A DNA stretch of 64,000 bases from assembly GCF_037975245.1 (NCBI RefSeq), contig NC_092573.1:17988265-18052264 (forward strand). The letters are read 5' to 3'. A program made the translations under genes and the position numbers. The notes beneath the pieces are model-generated. The model did not search any database. It worked only from the letters and a program-made list of their open reading frames with translations, and had not been told where the DNA came from. This document shows, in pieces, positions 36,057-47,707 of this stretch (the stretch's first letter is position 1; each line of letters opens with the position of its first letter). Source of the stretch: Apostichopus japonicus. Lineage: Eukaryota > Echinodermata > Holothuroidea > Aspidochirotida > Stichopodidae.

Positions 36057-39000
36057 TTATGCCTCCTCTTTGTCACTGTCCTCTTCCCTTTTAACCCCAC
36101 TCTCATTTTTCAGACCAGTTTTAGACACATCTTTCTCATGACTGTTTTCATCATCCTCTGTACTCTCTGTCACATCATCATTTGATTCAGTCTTGTCCTT
36201 TCCATGTTCATGTGTTCCTTCTTCATCTTCAGATTCCTTCTTGGCCTCATCTGTCTCCCCCTCCGTCTCTTCATCTGTCTTTTGCTCGGTCTCTGTCTCA
36301 TCAGGAACTACGAGCAGCTTTCCCCCGTCATTAATACCATCTTCTCCTTCTTTGTCAACTACTTGTTGCAGTTGTGTTCCTCCCTGTTGCAAATTCGAGT
36401 TTTGAATCAGGAGTTTGTGTGCATCGATCTCTTCAAGGTTCTGTCATCATTGATGAAAAGAAAGGGAAAATATTGGAAATAAACCTCTATCAGTATGTCT
36501 GTGCAAAAAAGGGTATGACGTAACGAAATGGGTGTAATTTAGCTATAGAGGTGGGGGAGAGGTTTAGGGGAGGGGGGGGGGGGGGGGCTCATGATCAGTT
36601 TTCGATGGACGATTGCTGTCTTGTTGTTCTCCCATTCTTTTCCAGATAACACTTCTTCTTGTCACATGTGAAAAACACGAACTTATTAACATTGGTTGAT
36701 ACGTCGTATGATGCAAACAAGATAGAATATAGAATTCTTATCTAAATTGATCTTTCTCGCTTGAAAACAAAACACACATCTACTATGATAGGTGCACTGA
36801 CCCTTGGGTGTGGTTGCCCAATTTGGTTTGGGGCAGAAGCGATTTGCCCGATAAATGTAACAATATGGTAGTGCGTACTGGTGAGATCCCCCTCAAAAAA
36901 AAATCGACTTTTAAAGGAATGCCAACAGTGATGCATATCTTAAAATCGTCTTGGACACAGAAGAAGCATGGAGTGCGAGCTGTGTCAAAACTCCACTCAA
37001 TATATATATATATATATATGGTTATTCGTGGTTCGAATCCCGGTGGAGGCTGAAAGTTTTTTCACTGTTCTTGATTTTCCAACTCATTACGATTTTCATT
37101 TATATATATATTATCAAGAACAGTGAAAAAACTTTCAGCCTCCACCGGGATTCGAACCACGGGCCTTCCACTCTGTACGCGGACACCCTAACCACTAGGC
37201 TATGGACGCTGATTGTATGTCCAGAGGTTCGAAACCGGTAAGGAAGGTCGTAATTCCACTGTAGGCATTTGTCACCTATATCGAACAATACTAGTTCTGT
37301 TTTTGGTGACATATTTTGCCTTACTCTAGAGATCATACATGATGCTAACCAACTCGAAATCATTTGTGATTCCTAAAGCCGGATCTCGAAAGAGATACTT
37401 TGAACAGACTTTATGTTAATGCAATGGAGGTAAACGGCAAAGGCAAATCAGTCTTGGCAATATATTGAAGCTGAGTGTTGCTGTGTATGACCTTACCTTG
37501 TCAAGCTGTAAAGTACGTATAACGTGTGCATTGAAAGAGTTTACATTTCACGCACGAGAAGTTTTCCAAAGCCTGCTTTTTTTTCGAAAACACTGTCTGA
37601 GGATATGTGTATACATGGTAATGAGCAATTCCAGTCAAAGGTATAGACTCGCAGTCAAACAATAAACAGCGACTTGGAACTAACCTTTATGAATACTTCT
37701 CGTTCGGTTATAGGACTTAAGTTTAAATGAGGTCTTACTGTTTGCCATGCTGACGCAGTGTTTGATGTTCCTGTTCAAGTTGTTTTTTAGTACTAACACT
37801 TTTTAATATATTGTACAAGTACCGTGCTTTCGATAACCACCCGGTTGTATAGTTTAAAATGCACTCAGTATAACTTGAGACTTGACAATTTAATTGATGC
37901 AAAGACCTAGTCGCCTCATGATCCATGATTTGCACACAATTTCATCGTGGAAAAATAGTCCTATATATGCATATAATACAGATGGTGTGCAGGCAATTCC
38001 CGACATAGTGACTCTGATCAAAAGTTCACATTTAGGCTGTGAATGACGCACTAAAAACTTGTTGTCTTGGCAACATTGACCATTTTGAATTATAGTAATG
38101 TTCTAATTCTGACTGAATGACTGTAATTTACCAGATTCGAAAAGCGTGTAAATTCTCTACTTGAACATTGAAATTACTAGTCTGGTTATGTGACGTCATA
38201 TGAAGTCAGCTCTTATGTGGTAGTATACGACATTTCAAAATACCTTTGTTAATGACAAATTTAAATCCCAGCTATATGCTATATGGAGCAAGTAATCTGA
38301 TATATGTGTACAAGTATGTGCCATGTGTATATGTCAGCTATGTATAACACGTCCAACGGTGTATAGGCTATATAAGCATCCCACAACTTCTATTTTGACG
38401 TCTTTTATATTGAATTCACTAACGTAGTCAATCGTATCGAAACAGATGTTAGTGATAATCACGTACAATACATACAGCTATGTTTGACGAATAAGGCTCT
38501 GTTTACATTGGATATGATTTCAAAAAACGCTTAATATACGCAGGTGCATTTAGGTATATAACAATGGCTTCAAGTGACTTTACATTGGCTTATATTTGAC
38601 TGAATTTCAATTTAATTAAATATTGTTTACCATTCCCCTCTCCCCTCCCAAAAACAAGGCGTTGTTTTAGCTTCAGCATACTCAACTTTGAACTTGATCT
38701 TTCCCTGTTGGCATTTAATGCAGCAATGGAATGAGTAAAATTATATCTGGGCATAACCCATAAACGGCTGGATTTAGGCTGGATATACCCCTTAAACGGC
38801 TGAATTATGTCTGGGTATACCCCTTAAATGGCTGAATTATATCTGGACATATAGCCTGCCCCTTAAACGGCTGAAATATTTCTGGACATATAGCCTGCCC
38901 TTTAAACGGCTGAATTGTGTCTGGGCATACCTCTTAAACGGCTGTGACAAAGAGGGCAGATTATGATCTGGTTGTCTGAGTTTTTTTGTTTTTAAAGTTT

Positions 39001-42000
39001 AGCTTTTAATGAAAACACATTATTTATAATATACAAGTGATCCGTACTTTCTTCATTTGTGAACTGCGACGTTTTCGCGCAGAACTGAAATACAACGAGC
39101 TCACTGGTCAAGTGTGGACTAACTCTCTCCAAGCGTACACAAGCGTTTTTTTTTTCTTTTAAATGTTTCGGCTGATAAAACAAAAGAGATGTATTCAAAA
39201 GAATAGCTGGTTTCGTTTCACATTTTGTTGGTGTAATTTTCTGACAAAATGGCGATAACACCTATTTATTCTTCGTTTATCTGCAAATTAGCAAGGCCCG
39301 GAAAGGGTCATTTCCGGCGATCTAGGTAGTATCTTTACTCAAAAAATTTCTGTACGCTCCGCGCCAACCTGTGGTGGCGCTCTGCGTAGATAGTGTCGAA
39401 AGCGCCCCTACAGACCATTCTCGCCACCTCTGACCAATACCCCTAGCTCCGCCAATGGGTGGGGGGGGGGGGTGTATACCCATTGGTCAAACCCCTCACA
39501 AAAGCAGTTACTTGTATAGCCTTGTGTGTGGACCTTGTGATATAACCTGCATATGCCTTAGAATGCACATTTTCACGCTTAACATTTTATTTTATTTTCT
39601 ATCGGGGGTGGGGGGATGCCTATACCCCGCTACACGAGAGTCGGCTTCAACGGCACCAGGGCCAGGCCTCCCTTGTTTTGTTTTGAGAACCTTTGACCTG
39701 TCCCTGGTTGTGAGGCTTTACAAATTAGGAAATTACACAGATTATTTTTTAGCATCAATTAAGATAAAGATACCACTTGACCTACATGTTATGTAGACAT
39801 ACCAGTTCTCATATTTCTTTGGACCGACTGAAAGTGACAAAGTCTAAAGTGTTACATTCTATTGAGTCTTAAGACCGCAAGCAGAGGGACGTATGCATTT
39901 TTTTTCTGAAAAAATAAAGCTATTTAAGTTTTGTTAAAAATAACAATTTTCGTTTGTATAAACATGCACTTACAGTAGTATAGTTTGTTACCTATACATT
40001 CACCCCTACTCTTCAATGAAGAAATAATTTTACTAAGGCTATCCTCTCCGTCCCTTTTAACTCTTTCTCCTTCCACACCTGTCCAAAATCGGGCGAAACG
40101 GAATAGTTGAGGGATTTTATGCCATCATGTTCGGTCCAATCTTCAAATGTCCCTTTGTCCCTCCAAGTTCCAACAATAACAAGGAAACGACCTATAGTTT
40201 CATCTTACGGGAACCTTATGGGGAAAGGAAGAGGTCTGAATGGGATATAGCAGGGCAACGAAATGGAAGTGCAGTGTCAGGCAGTGCATAGCGTGCAGGA
40301 ATCGCAAACGCAATTAGACAAGAGAAAAGAACAGAGAGAATGTAATAGCTGATTTGGCCTACACGATCCAATTCATTTTATTTTTTAGAATTTCCTTTCA
40401 GGTAATATAAATCAAAAACAACTCTAGGCGAAAGACAAATACGAAAGATTACAAAATGGAGAAAACATCAAAAGGTCATAAAAAAATGAAAAAATAAATA
40501 GGTAGAAATACTATAGAAAAGACAGAGGAAAGACAGATAAATGAAAACAAATAAAAGTTCTCAGTGTACACGAGTATTCCAGTCGTCTCTATACTTATGG
40601 ATGCAACTATATGCAATATAAGGCAGATAAAGGGATGGGAGGCGGAATGGAGTAATACGAGCCTTTAGGAATCATTTCTGCAGGTCCTTTCAGTTATCCA
40701 CCATCCATCCAAACCTTTAACATTTTTGAATAAGCAACAATATACGGCACACTAACACCGTACGTCCTAAGGATAACTATATCAATTTTATTGTATGGAA
40801 AGAAACCAAATATCTTAATTGACTAAAAAGATCATACCACCAATGAGTTTTTAATGTCTTTAAAAGTTCATTTCGAATACTTAAAAGAAGTGTTGTTCAT
40901 TCCAAACAGTTTTATTTTTATATTTATTTTACGTAAACCTATTGGGTATACAAATCTTTATGAAAACTGCAGGATTCAGGGACTGACTCAACTTAAAGAA
41001 CCACGGGAAAGAACCATATATACCTGTATAAAACAATTCTATATTCCAGTGTGAGGACATTCGAAAATGTCGGGAAAATTGAAAATAGTTCACTGGAGAC
41101 ATTACAGTGAGTCGTTACGCTTTAAAAAGTGAGTCGAATTTTAACTATTCTCATAAAAACCCATCCTTTAACAAAAGAAGGATACTGCTGTTGTTCGTTA
41201 GATTGGATCCTATTACGGGGATCGAGAACAAAAAGGACAAGCTCACAGTAGCAGTATCACACTTAAAACCACAATCGATCAATGCCTAATTGATTGATTG
41301 ATCAGGATAACTAACATCACTCTAAGGAAGGAAGAAAGAAAGTAGAGATCGATTTTAAATCATATGATTTCAAGCAATGTGACTTCCAACCTTATTATTT
41401 TTTTAAATATTTGTTTTTTAGAAGTATTAACTATGTACAAAATGTAATATCGAAAATTGTATTGTATGTTACTTGTTTTCTCCATTAGTAAGCCTCCAAA
41501 CAATGAGCTTCGATATGACATGGTTTTGTTATAAAAGTATGATCTATCGAAACGCTCAAACTTACTGGTCTGGGTATAATGATTGACGAAATCATAATTG
41601 GTCTCCCTCAATTGATGCTGAGTTAAAGGGGGCGCTGTGCTAAAACTCTACCAATGTTGGTAAATTCAGGTAGATGAGAAGTGCATTTGAGAGGAGACAG
41701 GTAAGAGAACAGTGTGAAGGAAAGATATTTAAAGAATTAAAAGCAAATACCTCTGAAGCCGGGGTGATGTGGAGGGGTATCCCCCCCCCACCCACCCACC
41801 CAGTTCTGTGGGAAACCTTGACAAAGTACCCTATTATTAAATAAGGAGTTCACCTGTATTACCTTATAAAGGTACCCTGTTTTTTTTTTACGGAGTAATA
41901 ATTTCAAATACAAACGTTATACTGTTCACCTTAAGAATGCAAACACAATTCTTTCACATGAGTAGAATATTTTTAATTGGAACGGTTAATAATGAAGTAA

Positions 42001-45000
42001 ATAACGTTGAGACAAATTTGGATACATATAGTATCGAATTTCCATTGCGCTACCTATAAACACAAGTTCAAAAGTTTCAGCGTACAGGTCCATCTTTAAA
42101 GATAATGTATGATACAGAACTATACTGCAAATGAAAGAGATTGTCTTAGTCATATGGGTGGCATACTGCGGGTATCTGTTTCTTGTAAGTATTGGAAAGG
42201 ATTTTCTGGTGGCAAACACAATGTGACACTTATTTTGAAGATAGAAATATTCCACACTGCTAGTTGAAACCCCAACTCATTAACTTCAGCCGTACACCAC
42301 AATATCCTTCAAAGAGAAACGCAACATGGTAGGATTTCAAACTAACTATAAATGAAACAGTCCCACCTATACCTGAGCATCGGGTTGCTTGGCTGCTGGA
42401 TTTTCTTCCTGCTTGTCAGCTGGCTGGGCCGGCTGGGCTGGCTGGGCTGCTTGTTCCTGTTTCTCTTGCGCCGGATTTGGTTGTGGATTTCTTGCCTGTT
42501 GTAGTTGTCTTTTTGTCTCATCTAATAGCCTTTGTAATTCGTCCTTTTCTTGCCTGAGTTGGTTGGCTTCATTTTGGATGTCTTCTTTTTCCTTTTTTAA
42601 GTTGTCTATTTCTGTATTCTTATCCTTGCATTCGTTTAGCTGAGTCTAAAGATGAGAAATAGAAATAAACATAATAAGCAAGAGAGAGAGAGAAGAGATA
42701 AGTCAAGTGAGTCAAATGAAGACACCGATATAGCTGTCACAAAACCAAATGAGAAATGAAAAATAAGTACGGCTTAGACCATGAGTCAACTTAACACAAA
42801 CTGGTCCACGTGACGTCATATTTGCAGAGTGACTGCAAATTATTCTGAATGGAGAAGTTTCACCGGGTGGCTGACAATATGTCCTCTTTTATCAGGTAAA
42901 AACATTAATTGTCACCTGCACTATCCTTTAAAACAATACTTAATTGGAACTTAATAAAGACATTTGAATCGTTATTTACAGTATATACGTGTACGGATTG
43001 ATGTACGGTATACTGTTAGCCACCGGATACCAGTTGGTTTGTTGTGAAGGTTAGATCCTGTATAATTCTCAACAGACACTAGGCTATATGTAATCATATA
43101 TATCAAAAGACGTGTGTTACTCTCAGTGGCGGAGCTAGGGGTATTGGTCAGGAGGGACGAGAATTGTCTGTAGGGGCGCTTTCGACACTATCTTAGCGGA
43201 GCGCCACCACAGGTTGGCGCATAGCGTATAGAAATTTTTTGAGTAAAGATACTCCCTAGATTGCAGGAAATGACCCTTTCCGGGGCCTTGCTAATTTGCA
43301 GATAAACGGAGAATAAATAGGTGTCGTCGCCATTTTGTCGGAAAATTACACCAACAGAATATGACAAATGTCACTAGGTATATGAGAGCGTAATAAAATA
43401 GTCAAAAATCGCGAATAAGTAAAAAGTAGTGAAAAGCTGAAAAGGGCGCCAGCAGTCCATTTGAGTCCGTCAGGGGGGGGGGAGGCATCCGCCCCCTGAC
43501 TGTATATATGGACGCTCCGCCACTAAGTACGGTAAGGGGATGTTGGAGAACTGGCTGAAATGAGGCAAGTCATTGGCCTAAGACGAAGATCGCCGGAAAA
43601 GACACTTTCCGGACCTGGCTAATTTTGCAGAAAAACGAAGAATAAATAGGTGTCATCGCCAAATTACACCAACAAAATGTGACAAATGTCAACAGGTACA
43701 TGAGAGCGCAATAAAAAAGTCAATATTGCGAATAAGTAAAAAGTGGTAAAGAGCTGAAAAGGGCGCCAGCAGTCCATTTGAGTCCGTCAGGGGGGGGGGG
43801 GCATCCGCCCACTGACTGTATGGACGTTCCGCCACATGGTTACTCTTGATCTACTATCCGGTTCCTCACAGTCCTCACACATTCTTCCCGGAACTCAATC
43901 CATCCAACACCGGGCTCACCTCTTCCTCCCCAATCCCCGCACCAACCTCCTACTCCAACTCAAGCCAACCTTTCCAATGTTACTACAATTGCCAATCCTG
44001 CGCATCACATGTTCCAACGTTATACAGTATATACATCACAGAAACGAGGTTGGTATACGACTGATCGAAAATGTCACATAGGTTATACCAGGAACCAGGA
44101 ACTGCCACGTACAAGCTCCCACTTAATCATTTTTGTTACTAGCCTATACGGAACAAGTCACTGCATAAAACGTTGTAAAGTTGTACACAACAAAGGAAGC
44201 CAATAATACATTCTGTAGACTTGAATACTCTTTCAAGTTTACTCTCAGTGCAAGCAAATATATAACTTACAGAATAGTCAGCAGGTGTTTTGCTGAAGGA
44301 CTCCTAACACACAGTATATTGCAGCATATAACGATTGCTATGCACACTGGCGTAACACCCATATATCACACATTGGAGATCTCGTCTGGTTTACCAGCGG
44401 AAATGAGTGGTATGAATGTTTACGTGGGTATTTAAGTGATCTTATAGACACATTGAACCGTGCCAAACGAAGATAAAGTATGGCTGTTAGGTATGATGCT
44501 AGTACAGTGAGTTGACTTTTACTTAAGTATTTTAAACCAACCTTATCATCATTTGGGGAGTCGGGGGAGTCGGGGGGAGTCGGGGGGAGTCGGGGGGGGA
44601 GTCGGGGATGAGACCACGCTGTTTCGAACTTTGTCCTCTGTGAAGTCAGATTCAAAAATAGACCACCAACGAGGTGGTAGATAGGAAGCTATCAAATAGT
44701 GACGGTCCACTTCTTACGAGTAAACGTACTCCTCCTCTCCCCCTCCCCTTCCTTAATATTAGATAATGCCCGATGGGCCTGTTTTGAACGGGCCTAAGTT
44801 GACGAAGGCCTATGTCAGTGCCTACAATTATAACCGTCGTGGCAATTCCACTCTTCACTACAGACACACCACGTCCGTATGCCTAGGCTATATTGTTGGG
44901 AACGCGAATGTCTAATGGGATTGGGGGTAGGCTATGTTATTTCGTCCATTGGAGGGCTCAAAGGCGTCGGGGTAGAAATTTTGGTAAAATGGGGGATGTA

Positions 45001-45751
45001 AAATAGGTGCTATACATTGCAATTTGTGAGACAGTGAACGATAAAAACGAAATATAAAAAGCGCTGTTTAGCCTTCTACCACACATATAGTGGATATTTA
45101 GGTACAGCACATCAGACTGTTTTTTTTTAAATTCAACCTGCCCCGCCCCTCCCCCTCCCCAAAGTATACATGGTGGAGTCCATGATGTAGCCTAGAATGC
45201 ATCTACAGTTAATAGGGAATAAATGAAAACATTTCTAGTAGGCCTGTTTACTGACTGACAGTACGGCCCATGGCCAGTGGCAACGAGATTGTTCAAGTTA
45301 TTTTAGAAAAATTCGGTATTTAACCGTAAGTAAGTGACCTACGTCAGTTTCTGGGGCAATGCCGCTCCTTTTAACTTATGATATCCTAATGTTGCTTGAT
45401 TTGGAGGTTTAAGCTCACCTGCAAATTATTTTTTGTCGCTTCAAGTTCTTTCACTTTTCCCTCTAGACCGTCTCTTGTTTCTCTGTTGTCTTTGCGTTCC
45501 TTTTCCAGGGTAGCTTCACACTGTTGCTTCGCGGTGTCACTATCAGCTAGTTGTCTTTGAAAACCAGATGCTTCTTCCTGTTTGTCCCTCACCTCGTAGT
45601 CTCTTTCAACTAATACCATATTTTGGTCCTCGAACTTTCTTCGAAGAGTACTATATCTGTATCCTAGAACGAATACCGAAGCTAATAAGACTACCACAAA
45701 TATATTACGGAATGAACCCCCTCCTCGCGATGACATTGCACGTGAATCCAT
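36057..45751 (-). CDS. GOLM1/GOLM2-like type II Golgi membrane coiled-coil protein, three exons
   Basis: Minus-strand exons 45419-45751, 42373-42645 and 36057-36440 join in phase 0 with AG/GT at every junction (329 aa plus stop). Exon 1 begins MDSRAMSSRGGG and has a signal anchor at residues ~17-31 (IFVVVLLASVFVLGY) followed at once by coiled coil (LRRKFEDQNMVLVERDYEV). Exon 2 continues the coiled coil (ECKDKNTEIDNLKKEKEDI) and ends in a Pro-Ala-Gln repeat. Exon 3 is a very acidic Glu/Asp/Lys/Thr tail ending KEEA. The order short cytosolic tail, anchor, lumenal coiled coil, acidic tail is that of Golgi GOLM1/GOLM2 (CASC4). GOLIM4 has a similar layout, so the family is likely and the orthologue is not fixed. 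Extra small exons in the long introns cannot be excluded. Confidence 0.78.
36441..37020. other. Intron 2 of the coiled-coil gene, 3' part
   Basis: Contains a long G-run near 36570-36587 and a short (TA)n at about 37001-37019 that leads into the SINE hairpin. Nothing coding. Confidence 0.6.
37027..37161. repeat. Perfect 48-bp inverted repeat with 39-bp spacer (SINE hairpin)
   Basis: 37027-37074 and 37114-37161 are exact reverse complements, from CGTGGTTCGAATCCCGGTGG to TTCACTGTTCTTGA. The spacer holds CAACTCATTACGATTTTCAT and a TA tract. The arms are the 3' halves of two oppositely oriented tRNA-derived SINE copies. Only the right one continues into the 5' tRNA-like half. Confidence 0.95.
37114..37209 (-). 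mobile_element. tRNA-derived SINE
   Basis: The minus strand from 37209 reads GCGTCCATAGCCTAGTGGTT and on. It has an A-box TAGCCTAGTGG (37192-37202) and B-box GGTTCGAATCC (37148-37158). An anticodon-like stem TCCGC/GTGGA encloses a seven-base loop, and an imperfect acceptor stem GCGTCC/GGAGGC closes the cloverleaf. A tail GCTGAAAGTTTTTTCACTG, not found in tRNAs, follows directly with no CCA end, which marks a SINE. A relative of its tail lies at 55805-55880. Confidence 0.75.
37215..38740. other. Intron 2 of the coiled-coil gene, central part
   Basis: AT-rich intron with no recognisable coding sequence or repeat boundary. Confidence 0.6.
38745..38945. repeat. Variable-length tandem repeat (about 37-46 bp), ~5 copies
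   Basis: Units of the form CTTAAACGGCTGAATTATGTCTGG(G/A)CATA recur five times. Two units carry an extra TAGCCTGCC segment, which makes them longer. The repeat lies in intron 2 of the coiled-coil gene. Confidence 0.85.
39200..39460 (-). mobile_element. Truncated hAT-like MITE of the CAGTGGCGGAGC family
   Basis: Read on the minus strand it starts CATTGGCGGAGCTAGGGGTA near 39460. It carries the core GCGCCACCACAGGTTGGCGC, AGAAATTTTTTGAG and CGCCGGAAATGACCCTTTCC, then ACACCAACAAAATGTGA. The order matches the copy at 43124. The distal end is missing. It sits in intron 2 of the coiled-coil gene. Confidence 0.8.
39480..42372. other. Intron 2 of the coiled-coil gene, 5' part
   Basis: Mostly unique AT-rich sequence. 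42193-42280 is copy B of a dispersed repeat shared with 24474-24560. A C-run occurs near 41781. The small frames here have no recognisable product. Confidence 0.6.
42193..42280. repeat. Dispersed repeat copy B
   Basis: Matches 24474-24560 in the same orientation, including GGATTTTCTGGTGGCAAACA and ACTGCTAGTTGAAACCCCAACTCAT against the diverged counterpart. Unknown family. Confidence 0.6.
43124..43838 (+). mobile_element. 715-bp hAT-like element with internal duplication, perfect 8-bp target duplication
   Basis: Target duplication GTTACTCT lies at 43116-43123 and 43839-43846. The left TIR is CAGTGGCGGAGC; the right is the complement of CATGTGGCGGAAC. The distal part (GCCGGAAA(A)GACACTTTCCGG through GTCCATTTGAGTCCGTCAGG, a G-run, CATCCGCCC, CTGACTGTAT) occurs twice, at about 43260-43525 and 43590-43838. 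The element therefore carries an internal tandem duplication with a terminal-like sequence (GCTCCGCCACTA) in the middle. It lies in intron 1 of the coiled-coil gene. Confidence 0.9.
43847..45418. other. Intron 1 of the coiled-coil gene, 5' part
   Basis: Contains a short GTCGGGGGGA minisatellite at 44560-44607. Nothing else is recognised. Confidence 0.6.
44560..44607. repeat. Short G-rich minisatellite (GAGTCGGGGG)n
   Basis: Five units of GTCGGGGGGA with one-base G-run length changes. The G-runs could support G-quadruplex folding on the plus strand. Confidence 0.85.
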
Positions 45752-46725
45752 TTTGTGAAGTTATCTGAGCTCGCGATTTTTTGAGTTCACACAATCTAAG
45801 GTCTTGAATAATGTAGGCCTATGTAGCAAAGGGTATAATGACGTTCTTACTTCCAAGTTAGACCTGTACAACAAATCCTTGTAAGTTGTAGACTTGGTTG
45901 CAGGTGCACATACGATAACTATGCGTTTGTACAGTGTTTAGTATCGTACTTACAACTGTTGGGATCGTCCTATACGTTGACTTACGTACAACGCGTATTG
46001 TAGACGAATGTAAACTCGAGATATCTTTACACGTTTACAGAAAACGGGAGAACTGTGTTAGAACTACAACATGTCGAACAGACTTCTTCTACGACCTTTG
46101 AGCGTTTAAATCACTTCCACGTTTGCAAAAACCAATGAAGCATGGCATGCATCAGTGTTAACCAAACAGAGTGTACAATGAGTATGTCTATACGCACAGC
46201 AAACAACTCCTGCTGTATAGTAATACAATACCGTGAGCTTACTACCAACAGGTGGATCCGACTGTCGTGGGTGTGAACTTTTGTGAACATGTATTCCCAT
46301 ATTGCGTATTGATTGAACAATATACGTGGCCTGTGGTCATGTGTAGCATATACAAAAGTAATCCTTAAAACAGAATGTACCCAGTGGACTTTTTCTTGCC
46401 GTTTTCGAGATAATAATAACTGATATTATCACAGGTTGTAACAAAAACAGGCATAAATGAATTTGAAGCAGAGCGATATGATGACATAACTGCACAACTA
46501 CAATGATTTTTTTGTTTTTCGTATTTCTTCACTTTACTGTTGTGGCCTTGCATTTGACAGGATTCCAACTTTGCTTCAGAGGATGTGAAGTTATCAATAC
46601 TGAAATGACCAGGGGCGGAGACTTGTTTCAAATATTGGGGGGACATTTGCTTGGGTGCAGGCGCGTAGCAACTCTCATCCCCAAAATTGTTCGTGCACTT
46701 CGTGATATTTATAATTATTTATATT

Positions 46726-46728
<3 letters not shown>
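45752..46728. other. 5' flank of the coiled-coil gene and intergenic space
   Basis: Probably holds the promoter of the minus-strand coiled-coil gene just right of 45751, but no TATA box or initiator can be fixed. MITE-like scraps (CAGGGGCGGAGAC near 46610, CAGGCGCGTAGCAACTC near 46659) occur. Confidence 0.45.
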
Positions 46729-46811
<83 letters not shown>

Positions 46812-46911
46812 ATATATATATATATATCTATATCTATCTATCTATCTATATATATATATATATATATATAGGCCTATATATATATATTTATATATATATA
46901 TATATATATTC
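46729..46911. repeat. Compound (TA)n microsatellite with (TC/TATC) interruptions
   Basis: About 180 bp of TA repeats with TATC and a GGCC interruption. Predicted Tyr/Ile-rich peptides here are artefacts. Confidence 0.97.
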
Positions 46912-47049
46912 CTATTTTCCTTCTATTTTTTATCGGCAAACCAAATTTCATTACGGATGCGGTCCGTCAAAAAAAGAAAAAAAAAACTTTCGGTGAAAGT
47001 CTGTGACGTTTGTTGGTGTTATTTCGTAACAAATTGTGACGCGGTTAGA

Positions 47050-47324
47050 CAGGCGCGTAGCGAGGAATTTGCCAAGGGAGGGGCGAAGCTTGTTGGCAAA
47101 CTTAGTATCGCCACCATGCGGTTGGCGCGAAGCGTGAAAGAAAATTTTTGCCGAAAATGTCTCCCAGATCGCTGGAAATTGCACTTCCTAGGCCTTGTAA
47201 GTTGCATCTAAGCATTTTCCATTTTGAAATTACTAGCGATATCATCATGAAAAAAATCCATAAATATGCTCAAGGGGGGGGGGGGGGCGGTCGCCCCTTC
47301 GCCCGCCCCTTGGCTACGCGCCTA
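47050..47324 (+). mobile_element. 275-bp hAT-like MITE with 7/8 target duplication
   Basis: Starts CAGGCGCGTAGCGAGG and ends GGCTACGCGCCTA. Flanking 8-mers are CGGTTAGA (47042-47049) and CTGTTAGA (47325-47332), one mismatch. The core has ATCGCCACCATGCGGTTGGC, GAAAATTTTTGCCGAAAATG and CCCAGATCGCTGG. A 13-G run is followed by GCGGTCGCCCC near the right end. This is the most complete short copy of the family, so it makes the best reference. Confidence 0.88.
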
Positions 47325-47332
47325 CTGTTAGA

Positions 47333-47705
47333 AATCTTGTAGGAAACAGGTCAAATGGAAACCCAGTGAACCTATACCGATGTGGATCATAGATATGTGT
47401 ACGTACTTACACTCATATACAAGAGATGTACATATATTATGATATTAATACGGAGTGACAACTTGCTATACGGTCACATGTCACAGAAACGACCACGAAG
47501 TGTCATATACCTCATGCAGCATGTGTTGGATGACGTTCAGCCGCCGCCTAGTATGATTTGGATAAATAATCTTACGCATTATTTTCTATTTATAGCCACA
47601 AATAACGATGCCACCAAATATTGGAGTGATATTAGATACTATATCCCCCACCTAAAATATTGGGAGGCATGTGCCCCCGTCCCCCCATGCATGATCGCCG
47701 CCCAT
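47333..47705. other. Intergenic; MITE right-end scrap at 47690-47705
   Basis: TGATCGCCGCCCATG near 47691-47705 matches the right TIR of the 33490-34721 element, but no partner left end or target duplication was found. The rest is unremarkable. Confidence 0.5.
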
Positions 47706-47707
47706 GC

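Noticed and set aside
36193-36482. Plus-strand Ser/Val/Cys-rich frames
   Set aside because: They are antisense to the acidic terminal exon of the coiled-coil gene, whose phase and splice site are consistent.
37133-37209. Genuine tRNA gene
   Set aside because: The acceptor stem is imperfect, the 3' side runs directly into a SINE tail, and the anticodon would be unusual.
46687-47211. Tyr/Ile-rich open frames over TA tracts (also 28614, 48284, 48823)
   Set aside because: Pure microsatellite translation.
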